From: Buchnera aphidicola (Thelaxes californica) | Lineage (GTDB): Bacteria > Pseudomonadota > Gammaproteobacteria > Enterobacterales > Enterobacteriaceae | Length of the DNA stretch: 64,000 nucleotides | Reading direction: 5' to 3' | Assembly: GCF_005080825.1 (NCBI RefSeq) | Contig: NZ_CP034852.1 | Location: 201,141 to 265,140 of the forward strand | Part shown: positions 31,610 through 42,064 of the stretch, piece by piece | How positions within the stretch are numbered: position 1 is the stretch's first letter | How the letters are laid out: each line of letters opens with the position of its first letter | Notes under the pieces: model-generated | What the model was told of the DNA's origin: nothing | What the model saw: only the letters and a program-made list of their open reading frames with translations | The model's database searches: none | Translations under genes and position numbers: made by a program

Positions 31610-32368
31610 ATGTTATCAAAAAAGAAAATATTGATTACTGGAATTACAAATAAAAATTCTATTGCTTTTGGTATTGCAACATCTATGTATCAAAATAAAG
31701 CTCAATTAGCATTTAGTTATCAAAATGAAAAAATAAAAAATAGAATGATTAATTTTGCAAAAAAATTTCAATCTAATATTGTTATACAATGTGATTTTAA
31801 AAAAAAAAAAAATATTGTAAATTTATTTAAACAATTGAAAAATTATTGGAAAAATTTTGATGGTTTTGTTCATTCTGTTGCTTTTACAGATGATTTATCA
31901 TTACAAAAAGATTATTTAGCGTCTTTAACAAAAAAAAACTTTTTATATACTCATAATATCACTTCTTATACTTTTTCTGCTTTGGCTAAATATAGTCAAC
32001 ATATGTTAAATAGTAATTCCTCATTATTAACTTTATCTTTTTTAGGATCACAACGTGTGATCCCATATTATAATGTAATGGGCGTTGCTAAAGCTTCTTT
32101 AGAAGCTAACATTCGTTATATGGCATATTCTTTAGGTACAAAACAAATACGAGTAAATGGTATATCTGCTCCACCTATAAAAACAATTGCATCTAAATCA
32201 ATTAAACATTTTTACAAAATTTTTCAAAATTATAATGATAATAAACCTTTAAAACGTACTGTTAGTATTTATGATATTGGAAATGTTGCTTCGTTTTTAT
32301 GTTCTGATTTATCCAGTAGTATCTCTGGTCAAATAATTTATACAGATAGTGGATATAATATTATTTAA
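31610..32368 (+). CDS. fabI: Enoyl-[acyl-carrier-protein] reductase (NADH)
   Basis: FabI catalyses the last reduction of each fatty acid elongation cycle. It is a short-chain dehydrogenase with an N-terminal Rossmann strand (ILITGITNKNSIAFGIA) and the catalytic Tyr and Lys in YYNVMGVAKASLEAN. The nearby E. coli Tyr146 position reads Phe (SFLGSQ). The length is 252 against 262, short at the C-terminus. A run of 14 A at 31799-31812 is in frame. It is followed by rnb, as in E. coli. Confidence 0.96.
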   Translation: MLSKKKILITGITNKNSIAFGIATSMYQNKAQLAFSYQNEKIKNRMINFAKKFQSNIVIQCDFKKKKNIVNLFKQLKNYWKNFDGFVHSVAFTDDLSLQKDYLASLTKKNFLYTHNITSYTFSALAKYSQHMLNSNSSLLTLSFLGSQRVIPYYNVMGVAKASLEANIRYMAYSLGTKQIRVNGISAPPIKTIASKSIKHFYKIFQNYNDNKPLKRTVSIYDIGNVASFLCSDLSSSISGQIIYTDSGYNII

Positions 32369-32535
32369 TATTTTCAATATTTTTATTATTTTATAATTTT
32401 TATGTTGATTTTTTGATTTTTTTTTAATAAAAAAAAATTTCTTTCTTTTAAATAAAGAACAATATATAATTTTTTTTATTTCATTTATTTTTTACATTTT
32501 GAACTTTATTATTTCTTTTTATTTTAGGATAAATC

Positions 32536-34488
32536 ATGATTTTTCATAATCACATTATATTAAAAAAATTAAAAAAAGCTTTTGAAAATAACAAAAAGAA
32601 AGTTGAAGGAATTGTAAAAGGAACAAAAAAGGGATTTGGTTTTTTAGAAAGTGATAGTCAAAAAAAGTATTTTATTCCTCCAATATATATGAAAAAAGTC
32701 ATGCATGGAGATCGAATTATTGCAGTGATTGAAGAAAATAATGAACGTTGTATAGCTAAACCTATAAAATTAATTAAACCTTTTTTAAATACCTTTGTAG
32801 GACAAATTATTATCGAAAATAAAAAGATGTATATTATTCCAGAACATCATATATTAAGAAAAACAATTATTTATACTAATGATACAATAAAAAATTCTCC
32901 TCTTAATCATCAGGATTGGGTAATGGCTCAATTAGTACACCATAAATTAAATGGAAATGTTAATTTTTATGCAGATATTAAAGAATTTATTTCACATGAT
33001 AAAAATATGTTAAAACCTTGGTTAATTATTTTGTCAAAATATAACATTAGTAAATTACCTCCTATGGTAGAAATCAAAAAATATACAAAAATAGAAAAAT
33101 CTGAAAGAGTTGATTTAACTCATCTACATTTTATCACTATTGATAATAGTAGTACCAAAGATATTGATGATGCAATTTTTATAAAAAAAAATGATTTAAA
33201 TCAATTTATATTATATATTGCAATATCCGATCCTACTGCATATATTCCATATTCTAGCAAATTAGATTCATTTGCATCTCAAAGAGGTTTTACAAATTAT
33301 TTTCCAAATTTTAATATACCTATGTTACCAAGAGAATTATCAGAAGATATATATTCTTTAAAAGAATCCGAAAAAAGAGCAGTATTAGTGTGTAAAATAT
33401 TAATTGAAAAAAATGGATCGATTGTAAAAAATAGTATCAATTTTTTTTTAGCGTGGATTATTTCTAAATCTCAATTATCTTATGAATATGTTGATAAATG
33501 GATTAAACAAAAAGAGCAGACATGGAAGCCAAAAAATACCCAAATTGAAAAACAAATTCGTACACTCTTTCATTTATGTAATATAAGAATGACATGGAGA
33601 AAAAATAATTGTATCTTATTCAAAGATAAAATTGATTATCAATTTCATTTTGATGAAAATAATAATATTACGCATATTTCTATAGAGAAACGAAATATAG
33701 CACATCATATGATTGAAGAAGCTATGATTTTAGCTAATTATGCTGCTGCAATTTTTTTAAAAAAAAATATTAATAAAGGAATTTTTAATATTCATTCTGG
33801 TTTTGATTTAAAAAATATAAAAAAAATAAATAATTTTTTATTAAAAAATGGTTGGAATAATAAATTAAAAAATAAATTAGTATTAAAAGAGTTTTGTGAA
33901 ATTATTCGATTTATATATAATTTATCTGATAATTATGTACTTTCTCGATTAAGAAAACTTCAATCTTTTGGAGGACTTAGTTATCATGCATATCCTCATT
34001 TTGCCTTAGGATTGAATATGTATGCTACTTGGACTTCTCCTATTAGGAAATATACTGATATGATTAATCATCGTTTAATTAAATTAGTATTATTAAATCA
34101 AAATAATGATTTTTTAATATTAAATCGTAAACTCCTTACAAGAATTACTGAAATTAAAAAAAGAAATCGAATTGCTGAAAAAGAAATACAAGAATGGTTA
34201 TATTTTATTTATTTAAATAAAAATAATTATCTTAATAAAAAACTAAAAGGAGAAATTGTTGATGTAAAAAACAATGGTATAAAAGTACAATTGATAAAAA
34301 TAGGTGCTATTGTTTTTGTTCCATCTTGTTTTTTATATAATGTTAAAAATAATTTTTTTTGTAATAAAGAAGAAGGGATTATATATATAAATGGACAACC
34401 TATATATAGAATTACTGATTTAGTAAAAGTCAAAATAATAGAAATGAATAATGCAACTAGAAATATTATTGCAGAATTATGTTATTGA
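32536..34488 (+). CDS. rnb: Exoribonuclease II
   Basis: RNase II degrades RNA processively from the 3' end. N-terminal cold-shock domains (about 22-150), the RNB domain with the metal Asp residues D203, D209, D211 and D212, and a C-terminal S1 domain (about 570-645) are in order. The length is 650 against 644. TAGGAT precedes the ATG. Confidence 0.96.
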   Translation: MIFHNHIILKKLKKAFENNKKKVEGIVKGTKKGFGFLESDSQKKYFIPPIYMKKVMHGDRIIAVIEENNERCIAKPIKLIKPFLNTFVGQIIIENKKMYIIPEHHILRKTIIYTNDTIKNSPLNHQDWVMAQLVHHKLNGNVNFYADIKEFISHDKNMLKPWLIILSKYNISKLPPMVEIKKYTKIEKSERVDLTHLHFITIDNSSTKDIDDAIFIKKNDLNQFILYIAISDPTAYIPYSSKLDSFASQRGFTNYFPNFNIPMLPRELSEDIYSLKESEKRAVLVCKILIEKNGSIVKNSINFFLAWIISKSQLSYEYVDKWIKQKEQTWKPKNTQIEKQIRTLFHLCNIRMTWRKNNCILFKDKIDYQFHFDENNNITHISIEKRNIAHHMIEEAMILANYAAAIFLKKNINKGIFNIHSGFDLKNIKKINNFLLKNGWNNKLKNKLVLKEFCEIIRFIYNLSDNYVLSRLRKLQSFGGLSYHAYPHFALGLNMYATWTSPIRKYTDMINHRLIKLVLLNQNNDFLILNRKLLTRITEIKKRNRIAEKEIQEWLYFIYLNKNNYLNKKLKGEIVDVKNNGIKVQLIKIGAIVFVPSCFLYNVKNNFFCNKEEGIIYINGQPIYRITDLVKVKIIEMNNATRNIIAELCY

Positions 34489-34778
34489 AGATGATTCAAG
34501 TTTAATATTTTTTTTAAAATATTCAATTATTTAAATAAAAATAAATAATATTTTTGTTAAATTTTTATTTTTATAAAAAACATCTCATTGATTTATATTA
34601 TAAATATATATGAAAATATTAATTGAAATGTTATATATACAAATATAAATTTTTTTTACCTTGTATTTATTTTAAGCTTTCAGTAATTTTTTTATTATAC
34701 TAAAAAATTATATTATTGTATTTTTACTCAATATTTTGAAATTGCTTATTTTCATTTTAATTTAAGTTAGGGGTAAAT

Positions 34779-35414
34779 ATGCATTTCATTTTTTCAAATT
34801 TTTTTCTGTATATAAATTTGTTTTTTAGTTTATTTGCTTTGATTAATCCTATTGGTATGGTTCCAATTTTTACTGCTATGACTTATAGTCAATCAAAATT
34901 AGAAAGAAAAAAGATTAATTATATTGCTAATATAAGTGTTTTTTTTATATTATCTATGTCTTTATTTTTAGGGGATATAGTACTGAATTTCTTTGGTATT
35001 TCTATGAGCGCCTTTCAGATTTCAGGAGGTATACTAGTAGCTAGTATAGCATTTTCAATGATTAATGGGACTTTAACAAAAAAAAATAATTTAAAAAAAC
35101 AAAAGATAATTACAGAAAATATTGGTGTTGTTCCTTTAGCCATGCCTTTAATTGCAGGTCCTGGATCTATTAGTGCTACAATAATGTGGGGATCACAACA
35201 TTCTGGAATTATACACACATTTTTAGGAATAATGATTATTGGTGTATTTACTTTTTTTTGTTGGATATTATTTCAGACAGCTGATACAGTTTTAAACGTA
35301 TTGGGAACATCAGGAATTAATATTATTACACGTATAATGGGTTTATTATTAATGGCTTTAGGAATTGAATTAATCCTACAAGGTATTATATCTTTTTTGT
35401 CTATTTTTATATAA
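34779..35414 (+). CDS. ychE: MarC-family integral membrane protein (YchE-like)
   Basis: This is a six-segment inner-membrane protein of the MarC/UPF0056 family, of unknown function. Family stretches include FALINPIGMVPIF at the N-terminus, FQISGGILVASIAF, and PLAMPLIAGPGSISATI in the middle. The length is 211 against 215 for E. coli YchE. TTAGGGG is a good ribosome binding site. The family is retained in several aphid symbionts, which hints at a transport role; this is inference. Confidence 0.85.
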   Translation: MHFIFSNFFLYINLFFSLFALINPIGMVPIFTAMTYSQSKLERKKINYIANISVFFILSMSLFLGDIVLNFFGISMSAFQISGGILVASIAFSMINGTLTKKNNLKKQKIITENIGVVPLAMPLIAGPGSISATIMWGSQHSGIIHTFLGIMIIGVFTFFCWILFQTADTVLNVLGTSGINIITRIMGLLLMALGIELILQGIISFLSIFI

Positions 35415-35494
35415 TTTTTTTTTGAAAAATATAGTATTTTTTAATAATTTATTTATTTTTTAAAAAAATTTTAATATTAAGTTTAATAAAAAAT

Positions 35495-36178
35495 ATGAAA
35501 GTAAAAAAAAAAAATAATGATTGTTTAAAAAAAATTTTTGTTAGGAAATTAGGTATACAAAAATGGGAATATATTTATAGAAACATGAATTTTTTTACTG
35601 AAATAAGAAATGCAAATACTGTTGATGAAATATGGTTGGTAGAACACTATCCAATATTTACTATTGGTCAAACTGAATACATTAATCAAAAAAAAAACAT
35701 CAATTGTTATAATAACATTCCTGTTATGCCAAGTAATCGTGGTGGAAAAATTACTTATCATGGACCTGGACAACAAATCGTTTATTTTTTAATTAATTTG
35801 AAACGTATGAATTTAAATATACGTAATTTTATTAATTTGATTGAAACGATAGTGATCAATACTTTGAATTTTTTTTCTATTCAAAGTATTTCTAGTACTA
35901 TTCATCCAGGTATTTATATTAAAAAAAAAAAAATTTGTTCATTTGGTTTAAGAATTAAAAAAAATTGTACATTACACGGTTTAAGTTTAAATGTTAAAAT
36001 GGATTTAAGACCATTCAATAATATTGAACCTTGTGGTTTAAAAAATATTAAAATGACTCAAATATCAGATTTTTTTAGTGATATAACTATTCAAAATGTT
36101 CAAAACGTTTTAATTAGTGAATTATCTAAATTAATTGATAGAAAAATAGTTCTTTTGAATCACTGGAATTATAAATAA
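35495..36178 (+). CDS. lipB: Octanoyl-[ACP]:protein N-octanoyltransferase
   Basis: LipB moves octanoate from ACP to lipoyl domains. The conserved RGGKITYHGPGQ box, the catalytic Lys in KKKKICSFGLRI and the catalytic Cys in IEPCGLKN are all present. The length is 227 against 213. Two long in-frame A runs occur (35503-35514, 12 bases; 35921-35933, 13 bases), the second at the catalytic Lys itself. lipA follows 101 bases later. Confidence 0.95.
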   Translation: MKVKKKNNDCLKKIFVRKLGIQKWEYIYRNMNFFTEIRNANTVDEIWLVEHYPIFTIGQTEYINQKKNINCYNNIPVMPSNRGGKITYHGPGQQIVYFLINLKRMNLNIRNFINLIETIVINTLNFFSIQSISSTIHPGIYIKKKKICSFGLRIKKNCTLHGLSLNVKMDLRPFNNIEPCGLKNIKMTQISDFFSDITIQNVQNVLISELSKLIDRKIVLLNHWNYK

Positions 36179-36279
36179 ATTTAAAAAAATATTGGTTAGG
36201 TTATGCGTTATAAATTAATTTGTATTGATTATGTTTATAGTAAAATATAACTATGTATATATAGGAATGTATAATTTAT

Positions 36280-37191
36280 ATGAATAATAAAGATTGTATC
36301 GTTCGTCAACAAAATAATTTAGCTTTTAAAAAAAAAATAAAAAAACCAAAATGGATTAAAGTTAAAATTATAACAGATGATTATAAAATTAATTATATGA
36401 AATCTATTTTAAGAAAAAATAATTTGCATTCAGTATGTGAAGAAGCTCAATGTCCTAATTTGCAGGAATGTTTTAATAATGGCACCGTAACTTTTATGAT
36501 TTTAGGAGCTATATGTACCAGAAAATGTCCATTTTGTGCTGTTCTTAAAGGTCGACCTTTACCTCCTGATGAAAATGAACCACAAAAATTAACAAAAATG
36601 ATTAATAAATTAAAGATTAAACATATAGTTTTAACATCTGTTACAAGAGATGATTTAAAAGATGGTGGTGCACAACATTTTGTCAAAGTAATAAAAAAAA
36701 TTAGAGAATTAAAAAAAAATATTATTGTTGAAATATTAGTTCCTGATTTTAAACATTGTTCTGAATTAGCTCTTTCTTTATTGTCTACTTTTACTCCTGA
36801 TATTTTTAATCATAATTTAGAAAGTGTTCCAAGATTATATAAAATTGTTCGTCCTGGTGCAAATTATACTCGTTCATTAAATCTTTTAAAAAATTTTAAA
36901 CAAAAAAATCCAAAAATATTAACTAAATCTGGAATTATGCTAGGACTTGGTGAAACAAAAGAAGAAATTATTGATGTAATAAAAGATTTATCTATTCATA
37001 AAGTAGATATGTTAACGATAGGACAATATTTACAACCGAGTGATATGCATCTTCCAGTAATTCGTTATTTAACTCCATCTGAATTTTTAAATATTAAAAA
37101 AATTGCACTTTCTTTTGGTTTTCTTAACGTTTTTTGTAGTCCTTTTGCACGTTCTTCATATCATGCAGATCAGCAATGTTCAATACAATAA
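36280..37191 (+). CDS. lipA: Lipoyl synthase
   Basis: LipA inserts two sulfurs into the protein-bound octanoyl chain. Both iron-sulfur motifs are complete: the auxiliary cluster cysteines C53, C58 and C64, and the radical-SAM CxxxCxxC at C79, C83 and C86. The C-terminal RSSYHA serine ligand is present. The length is 303 against 321. Confidence 0.97.
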   Translation: MNNKDCIVRQQNNLAFKKKIKKPKWIKVKIITDDYKINYMKSILRKNNLHSVCEEAQCPNLQECFNNGTVTFMILGAICTRKCPFCAVLKGRPLPPDENEPQKLTKMINKLKIKHIVLTSVTRDDLKDGGAQHFVKVIKKIRELKKNIIVEILVPDFKHCSELALSLLSTFTPDIFNHNLESVPRLYKIVRPGANYTRSLNLLKNFKQKNPKILTKSGIMLGLGETKEEIIDVIKDLSIHKVDMLTIGQYLQPSDMHLPVIRYLTPSEFLNIKKIALSFGFLNVFCSPFARSSYHADQQCSIQ

Positions 37192-37480
37192 TTTTTTATA
37201 AGATTAAATATTTTAATTTTTAAAAAAATAATTTAATTTATGTATAAATAAAAATATTATTTGTATTATTTTATCAAGAATTTTTTAACAATTTTTCATT
37301 GTATATTATTTTTAGTTATAAAATTATTATATATTTTGTCATAAAAACATTATTAATTTTAATCAATATATATTAATTTTATTAATATGAAATATTATAT
37401 ATATTTGATATTTACATTTTTTAAAAATTTTTTATATAAAAAAATTTTGTATATAAACTTTTTTACAAAGGTATATTAAT

Positions 37481-38059
37481 TTGAAAAAAATTGATCAAGC
37501 TGTTTTACCTACTAAATGGGGAAACTTTAACATTATTGGATTTCAAGAAAAAAACAAAAATAAAAATCATGTTGCTTTAGTATATGGAAATATTGATAAT
37601 AATCAACCGATATTAGTACGTATACATTCAGAGTGCCTTACTGGAGATGCTTTTTTTAGTTTAAGATGTGATTGTGGTTTACAATTACAACAATCATTTA
37701 AAAAAATTACAGAAGAAGGACAAGGAATTTTAATATATCATCGTCAAGAAGGTAGAAATATAGGTTTATTAAATAAAATTCGTGCGTATGCTTTACAAGA
37801 TAAAGGATTAGATACAGTAGAAGCTAATCATGTTCTAGGTTTTTCTGCAGATGAAAGAAATTTTTTTTCATGTGCAGAAATATTAAAAATTTTAAACGTA
37901 AAAACAATAAAGTTATTAACTAATAATCCTTTTAAAATAAAAAATTTATCTAAATTAGGAATAAAAGTTGTAGAAAGAATTTCATTAATTGTAACACGTA
38001 ATGAAAAAAATGATAATTATTTAAAAACTAAAGCAATGAAAATGGGGCATTTATTTTAA
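37481..38059 (+). CDS. ribA: GTP cyclohydrolase II
   Basis: RibA opens GTP in the first step of riboflavin synthesis. Zinc cysteines are in SECLTG and LRCDCGLQL; the GTP-binding [21 protein letters not shown] region is highly conserved. The length is 192 against 196. The start is TTG at 37481, with AAAGG 9 bases upstream. The 289-base spacer before it shows nothing else. The gene implies that riboflavin supply is not fully ceded to a partner. Confidence 0.96.
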   Translation: MKKIDQAVLPTKWGNFNIIGFQEKNKNKNHVALVYGNIDNNQPILVRIHSECLTGDAFFSLRCDCGLQLQQSFKKITEEGQGILIYHRQEGRNIGLLNKIRAYALQDKGLDTVEANHVLGFSADERNFFSCAEILKILNVKTIKLLTNNPFKIKNLSKLGIKVVERISLIVTRNEKNDNYLKTKAMKMGHLF

Positions 38060-38084
38060 ATTCATAAATATTTTAAAAAAAATT

Positions 38085-38128
38085 ATAATTGTAAAAAATT
38101 ATATATTTTCTACAATTATTGATTTTTT
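38085..38128 (+). terminator. Terminator of ribA
   Basis: ATAATTGTA (38085-38093) and TACAATTAT (38111-38119) form a 9-bp stem followed by TGATTTTTT. It stands between the convergent genes ribA and sppA. Confidence 0.55.
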
Positions 38129-38133
38129 AGTAT

Positions 38134-40029
38134 TTAATTCATCTGTATTTTGCTACAGTTTGTACACATTGCGTAAGTAGTAAAATCTTGGTCTTTAAAT
38201 ATGATATTACTAAGTATATGAATATCCTCATAGTGATTAACAATTATATTTGAAATTTTTGAAAAAATCATAATTACATCAGGTGGTAATAATTTTTTTA
38301 TTATATATACTACATTTTTATGTAATGTTGTTGTTAAATTTTGCCATGCATCTGCTGCATCTTGATTTGAAACAATTATTTCAAAATCTTTGATTTTTGC
38401 AATTTCTGCAGCTTTATTGATTGCATCATCAAAATCTCCAATTTTATCTATAAGACCTATTGATTGTGCTTGTTTTCCATTCCATATTTTACCTTGTGAG
38501 ATATTATCAATGTATTTCTCTGTTTTATGTCTAGATTCAGCAACAATTTTAATAAATTGTTCATAATTCAAATCTAGATTTAATTGCATAAAATTTTTTA
38601 AAAAAGGAGAAAGAGGAGAATAAGGTGAAAAATTTAACATTTCTGATGTTGATAAATTTTCTTGAAAAATTCCTATTGCATTTAAAGATTTTTGTAAATT
38701 ATGTAATATAGAAAAAATACCGATAGAACCTGTAATAGTATGATTATTTGCAAAAATAAAATCTCCAGCTGAAGCAATCCAATATCCTCCTGAAGCAGCG
38801 ATATCACCCATTGATATCACAATTGGTTTCCCATTTTTTTTTGCTTGTATCATTTCTTGTCTAATAATTTCAGAAGAATCTACTTCTCCTCCAGGAGAAT
38901 TTAATCTTATAACTATTGCTTTAACATCTGGATTATTTCCTGCATCATGTATTTTAGTTGCAATAGAAGATGTATCTATGGCATCATATGTATAACCATC
39001 TCCATATAAAAGTCCATTAATTGAAATTACTGCAATTTTATTTTTTTTACTTTCAAAATCTTCTATTTGATAATCATAAATACTTGTATTACAGTATGTT
39101 TGATTTTCTTTATCAAATCCAAAAATTTTTTCAAATTTTTTATTTATTTGTTGTTCGTTTAATATTTCATCTACTAAATGATGTTTTTTTGAAAATTTAG
39201 CCATGTCTCCTTGTAATTCTCTATAATCACGTAGATAAACATCATATTTTGGAAAAATAACGTCGACTGATGTATGTCTATTTTTCGCAACGTTATTAAG
39301 ATAATAAAACCACATATCATGTAACCATTGACTTTTATTTTTTTTGCTATCAGGAGACATATTATTTCTTAAATATGGTTCTACAGCTGATTTATATTTT
39401 CCAATTCTAAAAACAATTGATTGAATTTTTACTCGATCTAATAACTTTTTAAAAAAAGTCTCTTGCAAATGCAATCCTTTCAAAAAAATTTGACCTTCTG
39501 GTGTTAAAAAAATTTTATCAGCTATACTATCTAAATAATATTGATTTTGACTAACATTAGTTTCGATACTATATATTTTTTTATTATGTGTTTTAAATTC
39601 TTTTAATGCTTTAGCAATATAATCTAATGCTGAAAAATTACAACCGGAAAATTCTTGTAAATCTAAAATCATTCCGGTAATTTTTGGATCTACAGCAGCT
39701 TGTCTAATTTTTGCAACTATTTCATAAACTGAATTACCTTCTATAAAATTTTTATTTTTTTCATTTGATGATGTTTCAATATTATCTGGAGCATAATGAC
39801 TTACAACGTCATCAAAAAGATATCCACTAATATTAAGTTTTAATGCACCTTTTATAGGTGGTTTATATTCTTGTATTGTTTCATTAAAGTTATTATATGT
39901 GAAAAAAAAATTAAAAATTGCAAAAATCACAAATAATAAAAATAAATTTAATAATAATGTTCTTAGGAATGTTAAAGATTGAAACATCCATTTAATAATA
40001 TTTCCTGTCCATTGAAGCAGATTTTTCAC
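38134..40029 (-). CDS. sppA: Signal peptide peptidase SppA (protease IV)
   Basis: SppA degrades leftover signal peptides in the inner membrane. An N-terminal anchor (about 22-44) precedes two tandem S49 domains. The split Lys-Ser dyad is intact: K213 in KYKSAVEP (E. coli K209) and S413 in DIAASGGYW (E. coli S409). The length is 631 against 618. The start is GTG behind a strong GGAGG. It lies between ribA and yciA, unlike E. coli, where it is far from these genes. A second S49 peptidase, sohB, is also in this window. Confidence 0.95.
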   Translation of the reverse strand: MKNLLQWTGNIIKWMFQSLTFLRTLLLNLFLLFVIFAIFNFFFTYNNFNETIQEYKPPIKGALKLNISGYLFDDVVSHYAPDNIETSSNEKNKNFIEGNSVYEIVAKIRQAAVDPKITGMILDLQEFSGCNFSALDYIAKALKEFKTHNKKIYSIETNVSQNQYYLDSIADKIFLTPEGQIFLKGLHLQETFFKKLLDRVKIQSIVFRIGKYKSAVEPYLRNNMSPDSKKNKSQWLHDMWFYYLNNVAKNRHTSVDVIFPKYDVYLRDYRELQGDMAKFSKKHHLVDEILNEQQINKKFEKIFGFDKENQTYCNTSIYDYQIEDFESKKNKIAVISINGLLYGDGYTYDAIDTSSIATKIHDAGNNPDVKAIVIRLNSPGGEVDSSEIIRQEMIQAKKNGKPIVISMGDIAASGGYWIASAGDFIFANNHTITGSIGIFSILHNLQKSLNAIGIFQENLSTSEMLNFSPYSPLSPFLKNFMQLNLDLNYEQFIKIVAESRHKTEKYIDNISQGKIWNGKQAQSIGLIDKIGDFDDAINKAAEIAKIKDFEIIVSNQDAADAWQNLTTTLHKNVVYIIKKLLPPDVIMIFSKISNIIVNHYEDIHILSNIIFKDQDFTTYAMCTNCSKIQMN

Positions 40030-40227
40030 TGTTCCTCCAATTTTAAAAAAATTATTTTTATATTGATATGTACTGTTATTTATATTAATATTTTTATATT
40101 TCTTATATAAAGAAATAATTTATATAAATATTATTAAAATATATTTATATAAAAATTTAAAAAATAAGAATTTAATGTATTTTGTAATATAAATAATAGT
40201 ATTTTTTACTAAATAAATTATAATAAT

Positions 40228-40653
40228 TTATATAATACTCATTAAAGGTAGTATTCGAGGTGTGCCAACATCATTGATAGCAACATATATAAATGTTGCT
40301 TCAGTAGATTTATAATATTTTCCTAATGGCATTGAAGTGACTTTTTTAATCCAAATTTCTATTTTAATAGTAATAGAAGTTGTCCCTATTTTTATTATTT
40401 TTGCATGGCATGTTACTAAATCTCCTATTGATATCGATTGAAAAAAAGTCATAGATTTAACATGTACTGTTGTTACTTTTCCTCCTGATATTTCTTTAGA
40501 TAAAATAGCTCCCCCCATATCCATTTGAGACATAATCCACCCACCAAAAATATTTCCGTTTGCATTAGCGTTGGCAGGCATCGCTAATGTTTTAAGTACA
40601 ATATCTCCATGAGGTAAATAATTTTTTTTTTTATATTGTTGTTTTTTTTTCAT
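40228..40653 (-). CDS. yciA: Acyl-CoA thioesterase YciA
   Basis: YciA is a hot-dog-fold acyl-CoA thioesterase. The family core NANGNIFGGWIMSQMDMGGA and the TVHVKSMTFFQSISIGD stretch are clear. The length is 141 residues, slightly longer than the 132 of E. coli, with a Lys-rich N-terminal extension. E. coli order is yciC-yciB-yciA; here yciB is missing, leaving a 545-base spacer. Confidence 0.94.
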   Translation of the reverse strand: MKKKQQYKKKNYLPHGDIVLKTLAMPANANANGNIFGGWIMSQMDMGGAILSKEISGGKVTTVHVKSMTFFQSISIGDLVTCHAKIIKIGTTSITIKIEIWIKKVTSMPLGKYYKSTEATFIYVAINDVGTPRILPLMSII

Positions 40654-41198
40654 ATTTTCTATATTTTTAAATATTGTATGTATAAAAAATTAGATATAAT
40701 AAAACAATTATTAATATTTTTTATTTAATTCTTTTTTTTTTAAAAAATATATTGTTTATAAAAAAAAATAAAAATTTATATATTGAAAATTAAATTGAAA
40801 AATAATAAAAATTATTTTTAATATCTTTGTGTTATCACTATTTTACCACATACTAATTTTGATTAGTTAATCAAAAAAAATTCATTTAATTTTTTTATAA
40901 AATAATAGTTGAAATATAATTAAAATTATAAAAATTGTATCATTGTAAAATATATATATTATCAAAATACATGGTAATAATTATATATTGATAAATTTCA
41001 TATGAAAATATTAGTAATATTTCAAATTACAATATATATTAAAATAATAATAAATTAAAAATGTATAAATAACATTAAAAAAATAGTAAAACTGTATTTT
41101 TATATTAAATAATATTATATTTTATTATAAAGAATATTAATAAATTAATTTTAATAAATACATTAAATGGAAATTATTTTTTTAAAATTCAAAAAAAT
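40654..41198. other. Gap between yciC and yciA (site of yciB in E. coli)
   Basis: These 545 bases show no supported gene. A short palindrome TTTTGATTA/TAATCAAAA is at 40857-40876. yciB (a membrane septation protein) is expected here from E. coli order and is absent. Confidence 0.6.
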
Positions 41199-41942
41199 TT
41201 ATTTTTTATGTATTAACATATACATTCGACATAAATAAACAAGTAAAAATGAAGTACAAAGATTATTAATAATGTGCAATGTACAGTTATTAAATTTAAT
41301 ATTAGAAATATTAAAATTAGAACATATTGCAATAAGTAATATTTTAAATAAGAAACATACAATTATAGGTAATATAATATATAGAAAATATTTTTTTGAT
41401 ATATCGCTACTTAGTTTTAAACATTCTATTATTTTTTTGTTATCTAATAGTAATATAATTGGTGCTATAGAAAAACGAATAGATAATAAAATACCTGGAA
41501 TAATTAATATCATATAACCAATTTGAATACATATATTTGTTAATGTGATTAAAGTAATAGTAGTCGGAAATTTTTTTATTACTTGAATCATTAATTGAAA
41601 AATTTTATTTTCTTGTTGCTCTATAACATTTTTTGTAAAACACATTACAGTATTTAATAAAAAAGTTGATTCTATCAAAGTTATTAACCAATTTGATAAA
41701 GTTAGTTGAATAAATAACTTTTTTTGTAAAACATTAGACTCCTGTATAAATTCACTAAATGAAAAACGAGTATGTATATGATTGATATAAAAATTTTGCA
41801 ATTGTGACGTATTCATACTACATATTGATTCTAATCCAATTCCAAATATAGATGTTATCACAGAAATTAAAAGAAGCATGAAAAAAGTATTAGAAATAAA
41901 ATTACGAGAATCACGATATAACTGTTGTGCAGTGAAACGCAT
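41199..41942 (-). CDS. yciC: YciC-family inner membrane protein
   Basis: This is a predicted multi-spanning membrane protein (UPF0259 family) of unknown function. The N-terminus MRFTAQQLYRDSRNFISNT matches the family, and at least five hydrophobic helices follow. The 247 residues equal the E. coli length. It lies downstream of trpA on the same strand with a 122-base spacer. Confidence 0.85.
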   Translation of the reverse strand: MRFTAQQLYRDSRNFISNTFFMLLLISVITSIFGIGLESICSMNTSQLQNFYINHIHTRFSFSEFIQESNVLQKKLFIQLTLSNWLITLIESTFLLNTVMCFTKNVIEQQENKIFQLMIQVIKKFPTTITLITLTNICIQIGYMILIIPGILLSIRFSIAPIILLLDNKKIIECLKLSSDISKKYFLYIILPIIVCFLFKILLIAICSNFNISNIKFNNCTLHIINNLCTSFLLVYLCRMYMLIHKK

Positions 41943-42064
41943 ATTTTTTCCTTGTCAATCGGATGGTTTTAAAAAAATACAAAATAATTTTTTTATGTAA
42001 CAGTAACATTATTACAGTTTTTATACTATAAAAATTTATGTGTATTTATTTGTTTTTTTAAATT

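Noticed and set aside
40857-40876. Palindrome TTTTGATTA/TAATCAAAA as a terminator of yciC
   Set aside because: On the minus strand it is more than 300 bases past the yciC stop and is not followed by a T-run.
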